Below, piece by piece: positions 21,336 to 32,955 of a stretch of DNA of 64,000 nt (position 1 is its first letter; every line of letters begins with the position of its first letter). Made by a program: the position numbers and the translations under genes. Source of the stretch: Sweltsa coloradensis (taxonomy: Eukaryota > Arthropoda > Insecta > Plecoptera > Chloroperlidae); the NCBI GenBank assembly GCA_024449915.1, contig JAMZAV010000798.1:310001-374000 (forward strand), in the 5' to 3' direction. The notes under the pieces were generated by a model, which was given only the letters and a program-made list of their open reading frames with translations, was not told where the DNA came from and searched no databases.

Positions 21336-22074
21336 AAATACACTTAAAAAACCACTGGAAAGTTAATTTATAAGTCATATCAATATCATTAACCTATTAT
21401 ATTTAAGTTCATTGACAAAAAGTTCCATATTTTACTAAATAAAATGTGAATTTCAGTAATTCTTTGTATGTCGATGGACATCAGCTACTTTTTAACCATT
21501 CCCAGCTGTTTTCGACAGCTACCTTTTAACCATTCCCGGCTGTTTTCGACAGCTACCCTACTTCATTGTGTTGAGCCATGGCGCGACAGTTTGGGAAACA
21601 GGCCCACACTTCATGAACGATGGTAATTGATGAAGGTCAGACGCTAATGCTAATAGTCTAATGACGTTTGATCAACTCCAGACTTGTCTAAAAATAAAAG
21701 TTCGCACAGGAATTTTAAACGTTCCGGAAATGTTTGCGAAGAAGTTAAAATTAGTACGGCCTTGGATGAAACAATAAACTGTTTTGTGATTTATTAGGAA
21801 AACTTCAAGACGTGGTTTACTATTGGAATTTGTAATTAGTTACTAATTACTGACATTATAAATGTCACTTACAAGATAATGATTGAGTTTGTGATTGACA
21901 AATTGATACATACATTTGAGTTTTATTGTCTACATACTCAGTTATAGAAACTTATTTCCATATGGGGGTCATTATAATTCCGTGGACTTTCAAAAATAAA
22001 TCCGTGAGTAAACTTTGTATTGTTTTCTTTGTTGGTAACACGGCAACAAACTCTCCGTCTACATTATATTATCA
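21336..22074. other. No gene recognised
   Basis: Apart from the minisatellite at 21483-21557 I see nothing assignable. Confidence 0.35.
21483..21557 (+). repeat. Minisatellite, 34-bp unit, about 2.2 copies
   Basis: AGCTAC.TTTTAACCATTCCC then GCTGTTTTCGAC begins at 21483 and 21517, with a partial third unit at 21551. Confidence 0.85.
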
Positions 22075-22290
22075 ATACAATTCTTTGTTCGAACTGGGAT
22101 AGAAACCCGGGACTTTGTAGGGGTAGACAATATATTACCGGAGGTGGGTTTCGAATCAGCTACCTCTGCAACGAAGTCGCTTATATCGCTTCACTTTCCA
22201 CTCTGACACTGTATATTTATTTATTTATTTAATTTTAAACGTATTTCCTTTTCAGTTTAAAAAGGAGTTTACAAAGGAGGACAGCAAATA
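22075..22290 (+). repeat. SINE remnant: tRNA-like pieces plus family C tail
   Basis: GAACTGGGATAGAAACCCGG and GGTGGGTTTCGAATCAGCTA are tRNA-like halves. They are followed by the TTTATTTATTTAATTTTAAA / AAGGAGTTTACAAAGGAGGA tail module, so this may be a composite SINE. Confidence 0.4.
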
Positions 22291-22477
22291 AAATGTAAAT
22301 ATTTATTTATTTTAAGTATAGCGAATATTATGGAATGTGTGTCAATCTATTTATAACGACACATAGATAAGGCAACACTGTTGGTTTATGTTTCCTATAG
22401 TTTTTATATCTATTTTGGGATTGAAACTTCATAATTTCAATAACAAACGAAAACGAAAATTGATAACCTCGTTTTTT

Positions 22478-22990
22478 GGATGAGCGTAGCGAGCGAAGCG
22501 AAGATTCCATTTCACTACACTGGAGAAAAAAATCCGGAATGTTTTTTTTTCTTTTTTTTTGTATTTTTGTGTGTTTGTGAACACGATTCCGGCTAAACCA
22601 ATACTCCAATTGCGATGAAATTTTATGGAGGTCTATGAAATCTCTGAACGAAGAACTGCACGGAGGGAAAAATCGATCGAAAAATTTTAAAATTCCGAAT
22701 TAACGATTTTTTTACGATTTTTAAAATTTTTTAATAAAATCTCGACTTTATAACCACTTATAGTTTTATCACATGCAATGATTTTTCACAGAACCTTAAT
22801 TTTATAAATTGAGCATATTCGTGAAAATTTTGTAGCGCAATCGAATACAATTTAATTTCTAATGATAATCTCGCTAATTATACGATTTCTTTCAATTTTT
22901 ACCATTGCTGACGAATTAAAACCTATGCTTTATGATTATTATGTTATTTCACGAATCGTAAATTTATATTTATAAATGATCGTTTTGAAA
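22478..22990 (-). repeat. Interspersed repeat family R1, copy 4
   Basis: Begins TTGGATGAGCGTAGCGAGCG then AAGCGAAGATTCCATTTCAC, the reverse complement of the right end of copies 2 and 3. It continues with the CGGCTAAACCAATACTCCAA, ATCTCTGAAC.AAGAACTGC and TTATAACCACTTATAGTTTT blocks. The far end (TAGGAAAACGCTTAAG) is not recognisable and the boundary is approximate. The 93-codon minus frame inside it is a repeat artefact. Confidence 0.65.
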
Positions 22991-23850
22991 TTTGAGCTTA
23001 ATCGAAAAATTTCTATTACAAAAATCGCAATTTTACGCTTGATGTTTTTAAAAAACTACGCTAATTCCATCAATCGGATGTGGCTGATGTATTTAGCATA
23101 ACAAAACGATACATTATCAAATCGCAATTTTGCATTTATGTAAAACTTAACACTTATTTCATGCCCGGTGCTTTGTATCGTTTTCCATAAGAAAACGATA
23201 TACGTTAGAAAAAATGCGGATTACCTTAAAGCACCGATTTAATTACCATGTCGAGTTTATCTGATCGGCCATGAACCTCCGTCAGGTCGAACCCTTTCTT
23301 TTAGAAATGATCAACTTATGAATTATTTTAACTAATTCTATTCCGTTATAAAAACTGTATTAAGGATTTCAAAATATCGGTCTCATAACATCAACCAGTT
23401 CATCTTTCGATACAAGTTGCCAAAAGTTTGAGACCTTATTGTAGTTTTTCATTACCTAAAAAACAAAACATAATTGATCACATTTTATCAACCTCCCAAA
23501 CACAGTTTTTCACACACGTACGAAATATTTGTCGAGCCTTTGCCTTGAATTACGAAAACCCTGATAAATATTTAAATAATTTTCTTAATATTACACACTA
23601 ACAAACGTTCTTATAACACGTGGTAATAACTATCGGAACTTTTTGAAACAATTCAAAACTATCCAAAACGTTTTTCTGCACTTAAATATTGTCAGAATCC
23701 GCTTTAAATTACGGAAGTTTAATTATCTACATTCGCTGTAATTTAAACACTTATCACAATAATCCCAAACTTTTCCCAGTACATCTTTGTCGAGTCGCTT
23801 CATTAGAGTTTGATTATCAATCGCGAATCTTCACCATCACATCAGTCACC
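22991..23850. other. No gene recognised
   Basis: AT-rich. No feature could be supported. Confidence 0.35.
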
Positions 23851-23854
23851 GACA

Positions 23855-24065
23855 GCCATCATGGATTGTGATAACTCGGTGACTGCACGGTACCGAAACA
23901 GCCTGGTGTGACGCCGCGTGTCGTCACTGATGATGGCTGGAGGAGGAGGAGGGGGGAGGGAAGCTGTAGAGGTGCCGTGTTAAATGGACTCCCGCCAGTT
24001 GTGCGCGGACTTGCAAAGTGTCAGTGTCGATCTAAGGGACATACCGGTAGCCTACTCAGGTAAGG
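23855..24065 (+). promoter_or_regulatory. GC-richer island ending in a splice-donor consensus
   Basis: About 200 bp that are clearly GC-richer than the surroundings, including a GGAGGAGGAGGAGGGGGGAG purine tract. It ends CCTACTCAG|GTAAGGAAG at 24059/24060, a strong match to the metazoan 5' splice consensus. A small inverted pair, CAGCCATCAT and ATGATGGCTG, lies at its left. It could be a non-coding first exon with promoter, but no downstream exon or long open frame is recognisable in the window. Confidence 0.3.
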
Positions 24066-25309
24066 AAGTAAAAAATTGTTTCCGATTTGGAAATTTCATC
24101 TTTATGCTGTGGCTAGAAAACTTTTGAAATTTAAAATTTAAAAATGATTTTCAAAACTTTAAACGTTTTTAAAAAAAAACACCGCAAGAAAAGAGGACTT
24201 TTATCAAGGATATCAAAGTCTTATGCGTAATCTGTTTTCTAAACGAAAGTGTTTTTGGAAAAAGCTGTTTTCGTTTTCACAATCGGTTAACTAGTAAAAC
24301 CATTTTGAGAAAAAAGTTGATTTTCTTACACTTTTCCAAAAGTTTAAAGATTCGTTTACAGAAAGCGAACGCGATTTTTTTTTAATTTTGGAAAACCTAA
24401 AAAAATTAAACACTAACTTTAAAAAAATCTTGAAACTTTAAAAAAAAATTGAAACACGACTTTTTTAAATCGTAGATTATGTATGCTACCCAATGTACTT
24501 AATTTTGTTTTCGTAATATTGTTTAATAATATTGGCTTAAAGGAGCATTATCGATATAGTATTGGCATCTGCTACTTTGTTCATTTTCATACTTACTGTA
24601 CTTTGTTTCATACTTAATTCACACGAATTTCGTATAAAGTACACAGATAAGATTATAGTAAGGCCTAGTACCGTATCAGTATATTGGTATACATATATTT
24701 AAAATAACGTATTTCATGTACTTGAACGTGTCTAGCAATTATTTATAATCTCCTCGTACATAGTAAGTGTAGGCTTCTTAATCTTATCATTGAAGGAAGT
24801 ATGCGGTGATAGTTGATTCCTATCAGCCCTTGAAGATGATGCTCTAATGAATGACATAACCTTCAAGAACTAAACTAACGCATTCCTTAGGTTTAAGATA
24901 ACTATACGGTTGTCAATTGAACCGAAGGGCAGCCATGAGCTACGTGTGTTAAAATGTGCCAATTAGCATCACGATTCGGTGACGTTTGACAATTTAATTG
25001 AAACAAGTTTTAATATTTAGTTAATCTGTTAGACCATCAGTGTACCGCCTCAAACGGGCCGATTCTCTTTTAAATGTTTATTATAAGCAATCGTTTAAAA
25101 GGATTTAAAACAGTTAGTATTAGTAGACCAACTTTGTAAAACGGTTTTATATGTCTGAATAGATACACGTTAAATAAATGAATGAATTAGTGCATGCCTA
25201 AGTGTCGTCGTATAAAAATGAATATAAGAACCTAAAACGTGACAGTAAAAAATTTGCAGGCTATTACAATACAATCCCCGGGAACCCCCAACCAGGAAAT
25301 CCTTTTTTT
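24066..25309. other. AT-rich stretch, no feature recognised
   Basis: If the island at 23855-24065 is an exon, this would be intron. I see no acceptor or coding exon that I can support. Confidence 0.35.
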
Positions 25310-25368
25310 ATAAATCCTTTTTTTATAACTGAGTAGGATAGACGTTCAATAAATAAATAAAATGTTAA
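25310..25368 (-). repeat. Family C tail module (inverted)
   Basis: TTTATAACTGAGTAGGATAG then ACGTTCAATAAATAAATAAA is the reverse complement of the TTTATTTATTTTACGTCTAT... module. Confidence 0.5.
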
Positions 25369-25857
25369 ATGTGCAATCAAAACATACTTTTAGTCGTATT
25401 AATTATCATTTTGACGTATTATTCGTATCGTATATTCCGTATTCTGTCTCGTGTATTTGCGTTAAATTATAATGTTGGATTTGTGTAGCTGTGTTTTTAA
25501 TGTGAAACCATGGAATGAATGGGGTGATATGTTTTAGTGAGTTTCGGCCAAAACATTAGGCATTTAGTAAAATACAATAATTCCTGTATAGAAGTCAAGC
25601 AAGGACCTAGTAGTAGTTTATACACACACACATTATCAAAATTTTGGTCTACACGTGTTTAGATTTTTTATCCAAATCCAAAATTAGTAATTTAAAATTT
25701 CGTATATCTATCTTGTTTTGTGGACCCAGTCACTTCATAAATAATTTTAAGAAAAGCGTCATTAAAATTGTTTTTTATGCTCTGCCCTGACGTGCAAAGT
25801 TACGGTCATCCGTGCTGTTGATGTCAGTGAACTGATCAACTAAGAACTCATAGCCGC
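25369..25857. other. No gene recognised
   Basis: AT-rich sequence up to the sharp GC increase at the tRNA-like array. Confidence 0.35.
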
Positions 25858-26575
25858 GTGTACGTGAACCCCGGCTGAGTGTCGAACCCCGGTCTCCTAC
25901 TTCCTGGGTGTGCCCGTCTCTAACCACAAGACCACCATGCTATGCGCGTGGGCGACTGAACGTTCAGCTATACTGCATTGTACTACACCACGGAGTCAGC
26001 TGGCCCTTTGTGGGCATCCTGGGGGGTTGTTGACCTGGGTTCGACCCCGGTCTCCTGCTTCCTGGGTGTGCCCGTCTCTAACCACAAGACCACCATGCTA
26101 GCGCGTGGGAGGCTGTAACGTCTAGCCCTTTCCCGCATTGTACTACACCACGGAGTCAGCTGGCTTAGGGGGGCACGCCTGGGGTGTGTTGGTTGACCTG
26201 GGTTCGAGTCCGGACGTACTGGTTCCTGGGTGCGCCCGTCTCTAACCACAAGACCCCCATGTTATAAGCGTGGCCGGGGTGAACGTCCAGCTATACTGCA
26301 TTGTACTCACCACGGAGTCAGCTGGCTTAGTGGGCACTACTGAGTATCTAGGAACTCATAGCCGCGTGTACGTGAACCCCGGCTGAGTGTCGAACCCCGG
26401 TCTCCTGCTTCCTGGGTGTGCCCGTCTCTAACCACAAGACCACCATGCTATGCGCGTGGGCGACTGAACGTCCAGCCTTACTGCATTGTACTACACCACG
26501 GAGTCAGCTGGCTTAGTGGGCACTCCTGGGGTGTTGTTGACCTGGGTTCGAGTCCGGACTCCCTGCTTCCATACA
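25858..26575. repeat. Tandem array of tRNA-like units
   Basis: TTCCTGGGTG followed by TGCCCGTCTCTAACCACAAG recurs at 25901, 26059, 26223 and 26409, giving spacings of 158, 164 and 186 bp. On the minus strand this reads GGTCTTGTGGTTAGAGACGG, which is A-box-like, then AGGAGACCGGGGTTCGA, which is B-box-like. Each unit also has a plus-strand GACCTGGGTTCGA.TCCGG (near 26034, 26199 and 26540), so tRNA-like halves face each other. CACCACGGAGTCAGCTGGC links the units. The array is much more GC-rich than its surroundings. Open frames on both strands are by-products. Confidence 0.75.
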
Positions 26576-26639
26576 AAAATAATTATATTTCTCTTGGGAA
26601 AGCTGCCCAGGGCACAATGTAACGTGCGTTTTAAGCCAA

Positions 26640-26935
26640 TTCCTTTTCCCTCGGCCGACTGATACCACAGTTGTTTACAATTTTGAGTAGTTGTCAAGGA
26701 AGCGGAAACATAGGGCTCAAGAATTGATTTTAAAAAAAATTAGATTTTATTTTTTTATTTTTTTAAAGTCAAAATTGACCACATTCGTGGTTGATCCTGG
26801 CTGATAAACATTGTCCATGTATGCTTTATTGCCAACTATGTAAAGTTTCATATACGTCGGATTCATCCTGGCCGAGCGAATATAGCTATGTGCCAACTGC
26901 CAAATGTGTGCTATTCCTTCTTAACTAGACATTTT
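26640..26935 (+). repeat. Repeat family E, internally deleted copy
   Basis: The left end CCTCGGCCGACTGATACCAC and the right end ATCCTGGCCGAGCGAATATA match both ends of the full-length copy (39395-40400). GTCCATGTATGCTTTATTG and AACTGCCAAATGTGT are also shared. Most of the ~1 kb interior is missing, which is the usual pattern for internally deleted DNA elements. Confidence 0.7.
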
Positions 26936-27911
26936 TGGAATTTGGTCAACTTCGAAGAAGATAACCCGAAGGCTGTTTATGAGGTTTCAATCCCTTACAT
27001 TCAAAACCTAGGCAAAGACGTTCAGTCAGGATTGGCCGTAGTGGGATTCGAGCCATGGACTTTTACGCTTGAGCCAACACTGTAGGTCTGGTTCTACGAA
27101 ACTTGTTAAAACAGTTCAGTTTCTCATAATATCTCAAGTCCTGATGAAGTAGACAACAATCACTGTCTTTCATACGTAGCCAATAAAACAGATACCACCG
27201 AAACAGAACAGCACGATCAATTACAATAATGTCATAAAACTTATATAAAGTCAACACAATTTTTTTCCAGTGGGAGTATAAACTTTATATTTAATTTCCT
27301 ATAAAAAAAATACAAAATCAAATACAACATTTTAATATATTCCCTGACAAAGAAAATCAACGATTTTTTTTGTAATCATGCATTCCTTAATCATTTTGCA
27401 CTATCGTATTTTAGCAATGTTCACATTGTGTTGTTATAATTTTGTTTTAATGTAAAAATGTGGAGGTTGGCTATACTTATAGAAGTCTCGTGATAAGATA
27501 GCCACCAAATTTACCATACCATTTATGATCTGTTCTATGTAGCAAGGATGACTATAAAATCCCTGTTTGTATGCAGACACCATATCATATTGATCGATCT
27601 TATGCTCAATTTATGCTACCGGAACTTGTTGCATTTGAATAATGCACGGCCCATTCAATTTGCCATTATTCTTCACATAGACATCGCATTTCACATGCTG
27701 TATAATATATAAAGTGTGATTTAAGACTTTATGACATATTGTTGTCACAATGTTGGTGGTTTGGTGTACGTGGTATTGTAACCAGCTGACCTTGGTGATG
27801 CACTCACATCCCACAGTTTATGAGTGAAGAATTTCAATAATAGGACTCAATGTGATCACAATTTTTACGTGAATGATGAAACACAATACTATACTTATTT
27901 TTATTATAGTA
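26936..27911. other. No gene; one tRNA-like fragment near 27010-27085
   Basis: The minus strand around 27020-27085 reads GTTGGCTCAAGCGTAAAAGT then CCATGGCTCGAATCCCAC, an A/B-box-like pair typical of tRNA-derived SINEs. The rest is unassigned AT-rich sequence. Short frames at 27063-27257 and 27611-27814 show no motif. Confidence 0.4.
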
Positions 27912-27995
27912 TTTATATTACAGCATGTGAGAAAACGCGAATAGGATATAAAAGGACGCATCCTTGGAATATATTCACGACATATATTGAGAATT
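27912..27995 (+). repeat. Interspersed repeat family H, copy 1
   Basis: TATTACAGCATGTGAGAAAA then ATAGGATATAAAAGGACGCA, TCCTTGGAATATATTCACGA matches the reverse complement of 36655-36735. Confidence 0.65.
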
Positions 27996-28884
27996 TAATC
28001 AACTACTTAGTTTCAAGAAATTAATTTTGTTCTGTAAAAAGGGTGGGAGGCAATTTTTGGTTTACATTATTAGTATCTAACCTTTTGCAATTATTACAGT
28101 TCAAAGATTTCCATTGATTGTACATATAGGTACATAAATTATAATGAATGAGCAAAATAAGGAATAAAATTGTTTTATTTTTTAAACGAAATTCGATCTT
28201 TTTTTACATTTTGGCAGCACAAAGGATTAATAAATGTGTAATGTAATTAAATGAATTTCAGGAAATCTTTATCGAAATCCTAAAAAAATATTGATTTTGA
28301 TGTGTAGCAAATCCCAAACATAGAGGTGATTATTTTAATAAATTAAATTTATATAATTTAAAAACTTTGACACAAACAGGAATGAAACTATATGGGCATT
28401 ATGATTAAAATCCATTCATAAACTTATTCCATAAAATACACAAAATACACAGATATGAATATTTTATCTGTAGGTCATGAGTTATCGCTCCATTTTAGCT
28501 CATAATTATCTGCGTAATATTTTTCATTGACAGCATAACTAATTGCCATGCGGTTGCAGACAGAGTATGAGCATTTAGTAAACAGCATTGATTGTAAAAC
28601 TAGGTTATATTTTGAATTCGTGATTTTATATTTCCGGCATTGGGTACGTAAAAAGAATAAAATGCAAGGCCATGTAAACAGTAAGTCAGTAGGCCACTGG
28701 TACAGATAGTAAAATTATATTTTTATTCGTTGTATTCCAATCTTGATTATACATTTATTATTTGAAATATGCATATAAATAACGTTTCTGTTTGTAAGAT
28801 GATTTTAAAGTTTACAAACTGGCAACAATTTTTACATTAGTTTCTTCTATTTTCTTGTCTATTTGTATACGAACTAGCTGAAAA
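27996..28884. other. AT-rich stretch, no feature recognised
   Basis: No coding or repeat signal that I can support. Confidence 0.4.
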
Positions 28885-28985
28885 TGTGCATTCGTACTTT
28901 TCGAAATACTTTTTAGATTGTCCATCGGTTTCTTTTGCATACCTAGAAAGGTTAAAAAGTTTAATGCCTATCTTTGACCATGAAT
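28885..28985 (+). repeat. Interspersed repeat family F, copy 2
   Basis: TGTGCATTCGTACTTTTCGA, GTCCATCGGTTTCTTTTGCA and ACCTAGAAAGGT follow the order of 3265-3375 and the inverted copy at 61140-61260. Confidence 0.5.
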
Positions 28986-29224
28986 ATTTTTTTAATTGTC
29001 TCTTTTTGTCACAAGAAATATGTAAAATCTCGACCGAAATTTAACATTTTATGGAATTTTATTACTGTCAGGAAAGAGACTGTGGTATGTACAAAATTAC
29101 TATATTCGAGAAATAATTCGGATTAAGATCCATGGAAGGGTGGAAAAAATTGAAATGTGTTTATTCCTTCATGAAATTAGTGGAGTACAAAAGTATTGTA
29201 CTCTATTCGTACCCAGGTCTAAAG
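28986..29224. other. No feature recognised
   Basis: AT-rich linker with no assignable content. Confidence 0.3.
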
Positions 29225-29300
29225 TTGTGATTGCCGGTATCGGGAATCGATCCGACGACCGTTGCCCCGTGAGCTACCTCTATCCGCGGTATTCTCTTCA
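29225..29300 (-). repeat. tRNA-like SINE fragment
   Basis: The minus strand reads AGGTAGCTCACGGGGCAACG then GTCGTCGGATCGATTCCCGA, an A-box-like and B-box-like pair. There is no complete cloverleaf. Confidence 0.45.
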
Positions 29301-29340
29301 GAATGTAACCCAGAGAGAGAGTTACACTAGTGACACTTAG

Positions 29341-29535
29341 CTTACGTTACCCTCGAAATAACAGTGACACGGTAGCGACCGAGCTGATTGTCACTCTCCG
29401 TGATGTCACCTCGTCCGCGACCAGACTGGGAGTGTTGGGGGGGGGGGGGCAGGCGGCTCTCTACGGTGAGGTAATTCACGTCAGTACAGCGGGAAGATAG
29501 GTGTGAAGTGAGTCGATCAACGCGAGGCAGGTACG
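29341..29535. other. GC-richer island with CRE-like half sites and a G run
   Basis: Contains CGTGATGTCACCTCG, TGAGGTAATTCACGTCAG and a 13-nt G run near 29435-29449 in otherwise AT-rich DNA. Possible donors (GGCAG|GTACGA near 29530) are present, but no exon can be supported. It could be regulatory or the GC-rich remnant of an insertion. Confidence 0.25.
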
Positions 29536-31055
29536 ACCAACTACCGTTTCATCTCCACTGCTTTTTTTTTACACTTTATAGGGTGCATTGATATTTTATT
29601 ATACAGTGTATTATATTCGCAACTCTATTAAAATTCTGCTAATTCTTTGAATAGTTAGGTTCTGAATAATGCTCCAGATTCTACGGCTTAGCATTATTTC
29701 TATATTGATAAGTTGTACGTAAACTTAGAGGTAAAGATTTGATTTATACACATATTTTATTTTGGGATTTTTTTAGTATTATTAAGATAATAGAAGATTC
29801 TAACTTTTTCCTTGCACTTTCAAACACTTTATTTTAAATAAGCTAATTAACTTAATTGAGGACTTTATCTCAAAGTAAAAATATAATTATTAAATTGCGT
29901 AGGCTATTATTTTATTTTATTAAATATGTTGGGAGTCTGTAGGGTCGAGGTGGTACGTTCGTACTTCGTATATTAACTGTGACGCCTTTCACCAATCCAA
30001 TTTGTGGAAATACGTTGCTGTTTTTTAATTTCAATGAAGATTTTTTAAATGTATTGAATCTATACATTCGAATGATACGCCTGACTTTTTAGATCTCTGC
30101 AATGGCAGTAGAACCGAAAATGAATACTTATTTATGTTTTTTTGGGTCGAAATCAAGAAACGACATTGACATTTTATTTCATATTAAATTGTGATTTGCA
30201 TAACCCATTAAATTAATTAACTAACTAATTGATTAATATGTTTTGATGCTTTTGACTGAAAAAGTTTTAATGACAAATTCAAAGATAACATGTATCTCCA
30301 TGAACTAAGATAAAAACCGGTATGAACATGTATCTCGAATAACAAAGTATTAAATAATCTCTGCATATGAGAATACTAGTTTGAGCACATAATTATTATT
30401 GTCTGCCACGGACTGTTTGAACTTACAGTGTTGAATGTGGAGATCGAGCCAACATCACCTGTGCCAAAGAATTATATAATCTTGATTCTGGCTCGTCTCA
30501 TTATTTTCATCTGCTTAGGCTTCGAGTAATGAAGTTATACTATCATCTATTTTGTAGACTATCGTTGATTTGTTGACCCCGATTTGGAGTATAATATCAT
30601 TTTGCGTATGGACTATGTTGGACACGTGTTGTGAAGTTGGTAATGTTGTTCTGTACAGCTGAAAAATCTTCCTAATATGTGAATAAATACTACTAATACC
30701 AACCTATACTCAATGCTAATAAAACCTTTTCATCTGACACTCATTCCCTCCCATTCATTCTTTATAGTTTATGCTTTTGAAATGGAGGTGCCGTTCATAT
30801 CAGCATGCAAAATTACTTTCTGCAAGTGCGAAAAAAAGTTTAAAAGAAGTTTTTGTGCAATTGGAAAAAGTCCTTATTAAGCCCTGCATTTGCGTACAAA
30901 TATCGGAGAATAATAGGAAAGCATATAAATAAAACGTATTCTTGACGTTGAAGTGTGGGACGTTTTGGACTTCCGTGTTGTGGAATGTAAATAAACTTGT
31001 GCTATAGATGAATTGCATGGTATTAACGAATGTTGAGAATGATTCTACTACCGGT
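29536..31055. other. AT-rich stretch, no gene recognised
   Basis: A GGAGGTGCCG block at 30785-30795 may be a family C fragment. The 103-codon minus frame at 30800-31111 overlaps the R1 copy and has no motif. Confidence 0.35.
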
Positions 31056-31555
31056 AATTTGATGAGCGAAGCGAAGACTTTAATTTCACTGACCCGCCCC
31101 CCCCCCCCCAAAAAAAAAGAATTAGTTCGGGTGTTTTTTTGATTGTGTTTTTTGTTTTTTTGTTTGTTTTTTTGTCTGTTTGTTTGTTTGCGCTCTACCG
31201 GGCAAACGGCATATGCGATCTTGATGAAAATTTGAGGAAACCTTCGTTATCTCTGAACTTAGACTTGGCACGTTCTTGGGTACAATCGATCAAATATTTC
31301 TTATGATTATCGTATTTTTAAGATTTTTTTTTACGATTTTTAAGAGATATTTTCGTGATATTTGGCAAACGGCTACTCCGATCTTGATGACACTTTATGG
31401 GAACGTTTATAATCACTTTAATTATATATGTTATGGTTTTAGAGACACTTGAAAAAATATTTCTCATAGAAATCGTACTTTTACGTTTTTTTCATCAAAA
31501 AAGCTCATTCATCAACGCGACTAGAAAAAGCGTAAGCGAAGCGGCCTAGTTTATA
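31056..31555 (-). repeat. Interspersed repeat family R1, copy 5
   Basis: The left end GATGAGCGAAGCGAAGACTT then TAATTTCACTGACCC matches copy 1, including a C run (about 31099-31109) and a T/G-rich tract. The blocks GGGCAAACGGCATATGCGAT and ATCTCTGAACTTAGA occur once, and a second, divergent GGCAAACGGCTACTCCGATC (31367) indicates an internal tandem unit. The right end GCTCATTCATCAACGCGACTA is close to copy 1, but the terminal GTTTTCC segment is diverged. Confidence 0.7.
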
Positions 31556-32549
31556 AAAACGGTGAAATTGTTCATTCGGTAATTTGTTCTATCTATGTGA
31601 ATACATATTCTTACTAAGCTATCCGCGAGGTGTGGACGGTGGGTTCATGGAAGTGTGTAAGTGAATTATGGCAATCTATAATTTGTGTACACCGATGTCA
31701 GTAAATTTTATCGTAGCAGTGAATTAATTCTAAGTAGTAAAGACTTGTTGAATGTAGTGGAGCGGGCCTATAAACTAAATTTTGTCGACCATCAGTGCAT
31801 GTGTAATGCTAAGTGACTTTGAAATGAATTAGTGGCTTGTTGATTTGAATGTAGACTCCCAATTACTTTCAGACATCCGTGACTTATAACAGAAGAGACT
31901 AATGCGAAATCACATTATTTACCACGAAAGAATACGAGTTAACCGGGTGTGTTTCTTTTTCCAATCAATTTACGTCCTTTTTATACAAACGAAGAGCTGC
32001 CAATTAATGTTCCAGACCGCAGAGTTGGCCGTGTTCTCTAAACGCCCGAGAAGTTGCTCACGGTGTGTGAAAACTGGAACAGTCTGTTCGTTAATTCATA
32101 AATCATAGTCTCGTTAAACTAGGAACACCTGGACTGACTAAGGAACGATGGAAATATCGCTGCTTGGCGTCTATACCCCATGATCGGTATGTGTTATCTT
32201 CAGACGTTTGTTAAATAATGATAAGAGGCTTTGTTTTACATTCGAACACGGCATCGATGAGCGAAGCTTTCCATTCGACTTCTTTGCTGTCTGCATATTT
32301 AACGGGTTGAATAATTGTTTGGCAAACCACAGAAGTCATCAATAGAGATTCCTAAGAAAAAAAATACTATACCACTAGAATGAAATAAAGGTGAAATGTC
32401 AATTGAAAAACAACTTTTCCATGAGATTAATTAGATTTATTTTTAGATAAAGATTCTTAGTGTTGTTTTGTATCATTAGTGATGTAAAAGTAACAAGAAT
32501 AAAAAAATATAGCTTTTAAACGTGGTTTCTGTCGACATCTGCGATATAA
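31556..32549. other. No gene recognised
   Basis: The 68-codon frame at 31902-32108 shows no motif. No repeat assignment. Confidence 0.35.
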
Positions 32550-32955
32550 AATAATAATAAATAAATAATTTTTTATTAGTGTCTCAATCAGTCATAGAAC
32601 TGATTTTCAGTGGGGGACTTTAAATCAAGCGACAGCCAACCTGCAGCCCGACGCAATGACGAGTGAGCGATAACAACCAAAATCGATATTTTTAATAGGA
32701 AAATATAGCAATCAGTGGTATTGGACAGTGCGAACACCCGCGAATCACGCAGAATCAACAAGGCGATTCAGAACACTTTGAATTTATATGTGCTTCGTTG
32801 CTAGACGCTCCAAAGTCACCGTTTACAAACTCCTAAGACAAGAACTGATGGACTTTATCCAAATCAGAAGTTAAAACTTCTGACTTTCGCGGAATCGAAC
32901 CCTGGACCTTCTGCATTGAAAGCAGATACGCTACCACAAGACCAACGAGCACACA
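32550..32955 (-). repeat. tRNA-derived SINE (family D) with tail module
   Basis: On the minus strand the head reads TTGGTCTTGTGGTAGCGTAT, CTGCTTTCAATGCAGAAGGT and CCAGGGTTCGATTCCGCG. That gives an A box, a TCTGC/GCAGA anticodon-like stem with a 7-nt loop TTTCAAT, and a B box. A short hairpin AGAAGTTAAAACTTCT (about 32867-32882) follows, then the TGTGCTTCGTTGCTAG body also seen at 6060-6125, then an AATAAATAAATAATTTTTTA tail module at 32555-32625. This is the best preserved tRNA-like SINE head in the window. Confidence 0.6.

Noticed and set aside
32880..32955. Functional tRNA gene
   Set aside because: A and B boxes are present, but acceptor and D stems do not close into a convincing cloverleaf, and related fragments elsewhere behave as SINE heads.
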